Origin: Betaproteobacteria bacterium
GTDB taxonomy: Bacteria > Pseudomonadota > Gammaproteobacteria > Burkholderiales > SG8-41
DNA: 50,432 nt
Direction: 5' to 3'
Assembly (NCBI GenBank): GCA_023266235.1
Contig: JAHFRL010000020.1
Coordinates: 1-50,432, forward strand
Shown: positions 47,941 to 50,432 of the stretch, piece after piece
How positions within the stretch are numbered: position 1 is the first letter of the stretch
Layout: the number at the start of each line of letters is the position of its first letter
Program-made: the position numbers and the translations under genes
The notes under the pieces: generated by a model
Told to the model about the DNA's origin: nothing
Database searches by the model: none
Seen by the model: the letters and a program-made list of their open reading frames with translations, nothing else

Positions 47941-49142
47941 GCGCCGCCGACTTCAAGGCGGTCAGCTACCCGTTTCGCGTCTACAGCGGCCACGGTGCGC
48001 TCGAAAATCTGCCGGCCGAGCTGAAACGTCACCAGACCCGGCGCGCATTCATCGTCTGCGGCCGCACCGTGTCGCGCCGCACCGGCTTGATCGAGCGCAT
48101 GCGCCGCATCCTCGGCGCAGCGTGCGCCGGCGTATTCGACGAAATCGAGAAAGATTCGACGCTGCCCTCGGTGCTGAAGGCGACTGAGGCAGCGCGCGCG
48201 GCGAACGCCGATCTCATCATCGGCGTCGGCGGCGGCAGCGTGATCCAGGCCGCGCGGGTGGTGGTGATCCTGCTCGCCGAAAGGCGGCCACCGCATGATT
48301 TGATCACGCAATATCCCGAAAAAGGCGCGGCGATCAGCCCCAGGCTCAACGCGCCCAAGCTGCCGATCATCAACGCGCTGACGCTGCCGACCTCGGCGCA
48401 GAATCGCGGTGGTTCGGCGGTGCGTGACGACAATCTCGACCATCGCATGGAGTTTTTCGATCCCAAGACGCGGCCCACGGCGATCTTCTGGGATGCCGAC
48501 GCGCTGTTGACGGCGCCGCCGGCGCTCTCGCGCTCAACGGCCTGTTCGGTTTACTGGCGCGCGGTGATGAATCTCGGCTGGACCGACGTGAATCCGCTGC
48601 TCGAAGGCGAGCGGTTGCACGCCTACCGGCTCGCCGCGCGGGCGCTGCCGCGCGCCATGGAACCGGACGCCGCGCCGCGCATCGAATTGTGCGCGGCCGC
48701 GTTCTTGCAGAACCGCGACGCCGATGAAGGCGGCGCGATCGTCGGGCGCCACTGGGTGATGCGCGTCACCTACGCGTTCGCAGCCGCGCTGTTCAACAAT
48801 TTCCCGCACATCGGCCAAGGCGAAGCGAATACCGCTTTGACCGGCACTGTGATGCGAATGCTCGGCGCACGTGATGCCGAGGCGAGCGCGCATATCGCGC
48901 AGAGCATCGGCGCGTGGGACAACACAATGCCGCTGGCCGCAGCGCCGGGCCTTGCTGCCGGCTATCTCGACAATCTCTTTGCCAGCCTCGGCATGCCGAC
49001 GCGGCTGCACGAGCTCGATTTTCCACGCGATGGGCTCGCCCAAGTACTTGAATATTCGCTCAAGAACTTCAATGCCGACCCCAAACGCGAATTCGTGCGC
49101 GAGCGCGACCTGCTGCACGATGTGCTGCAGCAGGCGTGGTAG
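47937..49142 (+). CDS. Iron-containing alcohol dehydrogenase-fold protein lacking the metal ligands
   Basis: A 401-residue protein of the Fe-ADH superfamily. The fold is clear from the N-terminus FRVYSGHGALENLPAEL, the nucleotide-binding ADLIIGVGGGSVIQAARV and NALTLPTSAQNRGGSAV. The metal-binding positions are changed. Where the family has DAxxH, this protein has TACSV (Thr201 and Val205). The usual HGxxNA histidine is Gln in QGEANT, and no His sits at the third ligand position. The GGGSxxD aspartate is also replaced (GGGSVIQ). It may use a different mechanism, bind metal through a shifted residue such as the nearby PHIG His, or be non-catalytic. GTG start overlaps the upstream stop. Confidence 0.88.
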   Translation: MSAADFKAVSYPFRVYSGHGALENLPAELKRHQTRRAFIVCGRTVSRRTGLIERMRRILGAACAGVFDEIEKDSTLPSVLKATEAARAANADLIIGVGGGSVIQAARVVVILLAERRPPHDLITQYPEKGAAISPRLNAPKLPIINALTLPTSAQNRGGSAVRDDNLDHRMEFFDPKTRPTAIFWDADALLTAPPALSRSTACSVYWRAVMNLGWTDVNPLLEGERLHAYRLAARALPRAMEPDAAPRIELCAAAFLQNRDADEGGAIVGRHWVMRVTYAFAAALFNNFPHIGQGEANTALTGTVMRMLGARDAEASAHIAQSIGAWDNTMPLAAAPGLAAGYLDNLFASLGMPTRLHELDFPRDGLAQVLEYSLKNFNADPKREFVRERDLLHDVLQQAW

Positions 49143-49154
49143 CGTCCCCCGGCT

Positions 49155-49182
49155 TTGTTTAACGCATAGCGTTGTTTAGAAT
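49155..49182 (+). promoter_or_regulatory. Possible promoter with palindrome before the thioesterase gene
   Basis: A -35-like TTGTTT (49155-49160) and a -10-like TAGAAT (49177-49182) are separated by 16 bp. The palindrome AACGC-ATA-GCGTT at 49161-49173 fills most of the spacer, a position suited to a repressor. The elements are modest matches. Confidence 0.35.
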
Positions 49183-49225
49183 TGCGGAACGTGAACGCAT
49201 CAAGAACAACGCAACAGGGACATCG

Positions 49226-49627
49226 ATGGACACGCTCAAGGTCGGAATGAAAGACGAGTTGGTGTGGGAGGTCACCGAAAATCTGTGCACGACGCGCGGC
49301 GACTACAAGGTGTTTTCAACGCCGTCGATGACGCTGCTCATCGAGATGGCGTCGCAACAACTGGCGATGCCGCACCTGAAACCCGGTCAGGGGCAGGTCG
49401 GCGTGTCGGTGAATATCCGCCACCTCGCGCCGACGCCGATCGGCAAAAAGGTGCGCTGCGAAACCGAACTCGTGGGAATCGACCGCCGCAAGCTCACGTT
49501 CAAGGCAAAAGTGTTCGACGACGTCGAGCAGGTCGGCGAAGCCGAGCATGAGCGCTTCATCGTCGATCTCGATAAATACTTGGCGCGGCTCAAGGCCAAG
49601 ATCGAAGACGCGGCAGCCGCCGGGTAG
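49226..49627 (+). CDS. FlK-like hotdog-fold thioesterase
   Basis: A 133-residue hotdog protein related to fluoroacetyl-CoA thioesterase FlK. The predicted catalytic triad is present: Thr32 in FSTPSM, Glu40 in LLIEMAS and His66 in NIRHLAPTPIGKKV. The rest of the fold is seen in GQGQVGVSVNIRHL, CETELVGIDRRKLTF and EAEHERFIVDLDKY. Relatives mostly hydrolyse ordinary acyl-CoA esters, and nothing here shows action on fluoroacetate. The ATG at 49226 has ACAGGGA upstream. In this locus it could release CoA from a pathway intermediate. A heptamer array begins right after its stop. Confidence 0.85.
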   Translation: MDTLKVGMKDELVWEVTENLCTTRGDYKVFSTPSMTLLIEMASQQLAMPHLKPGQGQVGVSVNIRHLAPTPIGKKVRCETELVGIDRRKLTFKAKVFDDVEQVGEAEHERFIVDLDKYLARLKAKIEDAAAAG

Positions 49628-49669
49628 GCGAGAAGCGAGAAGCGAGAGGCGAGAGGCGAGAGGCGAAAC
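49628..49669. repeat. Heptamer tandem array after the thioesterase gene
   Basis: Six consecutive 7-bp units, GCGAGAA, GCGAGAA, GCGAGAG, GCGAGAG, GCGAGAG and GCGAAAC, start on the first base after the TAG stop (49625-49627). No complementary arm is seen nearby. Confidence 0.9.
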
Positions 49670-49730
49670 AACCGTCGTGCCCTTGCCGTCTATTCCCCAC
49701 CCCCCAGTCCTTGCGGCTTGTTTGACGGCT

Positions 49731-50159
49731 TCAGGTGCGCCGCCCATTGCGCTGCGGTTTGCGGACTTTCCGCTCTGCGGCGAGTTCTTTGAATGCTTCC
49801 TTTGCCGCGAGGAAACCGCTCAACGACGCGTAGACCCCCGCATAGACGTAAGCATGCAGCAGGATTTCGCCGATCTCGCGCTTGGTCCAGCCGGCGCGCA
49901 CGCAGGTCTTGACGTGCATCTTGACCGCGCCGGTCTGGCTCTGCGCGGCCGTCATTGCGAGCGACAGCATCGCGCGCAGCTTGCGCGAGAGCGCCGGTCG
50001 CGACCACACCGTGCCCCAGCAGAACTCGTCGGTCACGTCGTGAAACATCCGCATGAAATCGTCGGCTTCGCGATAGCCGCGGTCGACGTGCGCGTCGCCG
50101 TGCACCCGGCGGCGGATCAGTTCGCCCTTGCGCGCGAGCGCGCTGCGCTTTCTTACCAT
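49731..50159 (-). CDS. Carboxymuconolactone decarboxylase (CMD) family protein
   Basis: A 142-residue all-helical protein of the CMD/AhpD family. The recognisable core is RPALSRKLRAMLSLAMTAAQ, then MHVKTCVRAGWTKREIGEIL and LHAYVYAGVYASLSGF. Only one cysteine (in KTCVRAG) is present, so it lacks the CxxC of AhpD peroxidase-type members and resembles the decarboxylase subfamily. Its true substrate is unknown; many CMD proteins have no proven role. It is convergent with the thioesterase gene. The C-terminus is basic (KVRKPQRNGRRT). Confidence 0.88.
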   Translation of the reverse strand: MVRKRSALARKGELIRRRVHGDAHVDRGYREADDFMRMFHDVTDEFCWGTVWSRPALSRKLRAMLSLAMTAAQSQTGAVKMHVKTCVRAGWTKREIGEILLHAYVYAGVYASLSGFLAAKEAFKELAAERKVRKPQRNGRRT

Positions 50160-50258
50160 ATTTAGATCCTCAAAAAATCTCTAAACGCAAAGGACGCGAA
50201 GGAAATTAAAAACGGGAGGCCAGAGGCGAAACGGCCTTGGCGCATTTGCGCATTGCCC

Positions 50259-50307
50259 TTCACCGTTCACCGTTCACCGTTCACCGTTCACTGTTCACCA
50301 TTCACCG
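50259..50307. repeat. Heptamer tandem array overlapping the end of the next gene
   Basis: Seven 7-bp units: TTCACCG four times, then TTCACTG, TTCACCA and TTCACCG. The stop codon of the minus-strand hydrolase (50302-50304) lies inside the last unit. Just upstream, 50184-50202 carries the 9-bp-type pair ACGCAAAGG-ACGCGAAGG. Confidence 0.9.
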
Positions 50308-50432
50308 TGTTTTCGCCATCGTCGATTTCCCGAGCGAGCGCGGATCGCGCGGCCGCCAGCGGCCGGAATCGACCTGCGCGAGAAACTCGGCGGTGATGCG
50401 GTTGAACAAATCCGGCTCTTCGAGGTTGACCG
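50302..50432 (-). CDS. Alpha/beta hydrolase, C-terminal end (partial)
   Basis: The last 43 or so codons of a minus-strand gene whose 5' part lies beyond the window. It reads VNLEEPDLFNRITAEFLAQV then DSGRWRPRDPRSLGKSTMAK. The pattern NLE-P-xFN-x-x-x-x-FL is the usual C-terminal end of alpha/beta hydrolases, following the catalytic histidine, which lies outside. The stop codon sits within a heptamer repeat. Confidence 0.6.
   Translation of the reverse strand, partial: VNLEEPDLFNRITAEFLAQVDSGRWRPRDPRSLGKSTMAKTR

Noticed and set aside
49226-49627. Fluoroacetate resistance
   Set aside because: Similarity to FlK gives only the hotdog thioesterase fold and triad. No organofluorine genes are near, and most relatives act on other acyl-CoAs.
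49628-50307. Tandem repeats considered as CRISPR
   Set aside because: Units are 7 bp and contiguous with no spacers, and no cas genes are in the window.

Overview
The window is a high-GC bacterial chromosome segment that starts inside dnaA and runs through dnaN and gyrB, so it lies next to the replication origin. Several features point to a betaproteobacterium with autotrophic capacity, probably Burkholderiales/Nitrosomonadales-like: the gene order lysM-dprA divergent from def-fmt-rsmB-DUF4390-ntrY-ntrX, a CbbR-controlled green-like (form IA) RuBisCO operon, and several Bug/TctC-type transport genes. I saw no rRNA, tRNA, CRISPR array or intact insertion sequence.

Layout. (1) 1-6588: replication and topology genes: dnaA 3' end, an intergenic region with DnaA boxes, dnaN, gyrB, and a convergent topoisomerase III gene. 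(2) 6722-15983: dprA and a LysM protein on the minus strand; def, fmt, rsmB, a DUF4390 protein and an NtrY/NtrX two-component pair on the plus strand. The NtrX-like regulator has lost the residues needed for ATP use and sigma-54 contact. (3) 15991-29109: the Calvin cycle cluster, with cbbR divergent from cbbL-cbbS-cbbY-cbbF-cbbP-[aldolase remnant]-cbbT-gap-pgk-pyk-fba. A 46-codon relic of a class II fructose-bisphosphate aldolase lies inside the operon, and an unrelated class I aldolase closes the cluster. A perfect FNR-type palindrome lies before gap. (4) 29288-34144: tctB-tctA, a strong terminator, a two-subunit aconitase X (AcnX) and a TctC/Bug binding protein. This looks like uptake and dehydration of an unidentified organic acid. 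(5) 34165-35754: a biotin-dependent carboxyltransferase.

(6) 35755-38009: a lower-GC accessory patch. It holds a ParE-type toxin-antitoxin pair, gene fragments, a small membrane protein with a truncated second copy, and a HEPN-like protein. (7) 38084-49627: a catabolic locus with crotonase, a free-standing biotin carrier, a GntR regulator, two more carboxyltransferases, biotin carboxylase, a split ADP-forming acyl-CoA synthetase, an iron-ADH-fold protein without its metal ligands, and a FlK-like thioesterase. A CMD-family protein and the end of an alpha/beta hydrolase follow. Together regions 4-7 read as import, CoA activation, carboxylation and hydration of an acid whose identity the sequence does not give.

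A recurring oddity is short tandem 7-bp repeats of differing sequence, often forming inverted repeats. They sit directly against stop codons at five places (25087, 26361, 44073, 49628, 50259).

Limits: all homology calls come from reading motifs by eye, without database searches. GC statements are visual estimates.
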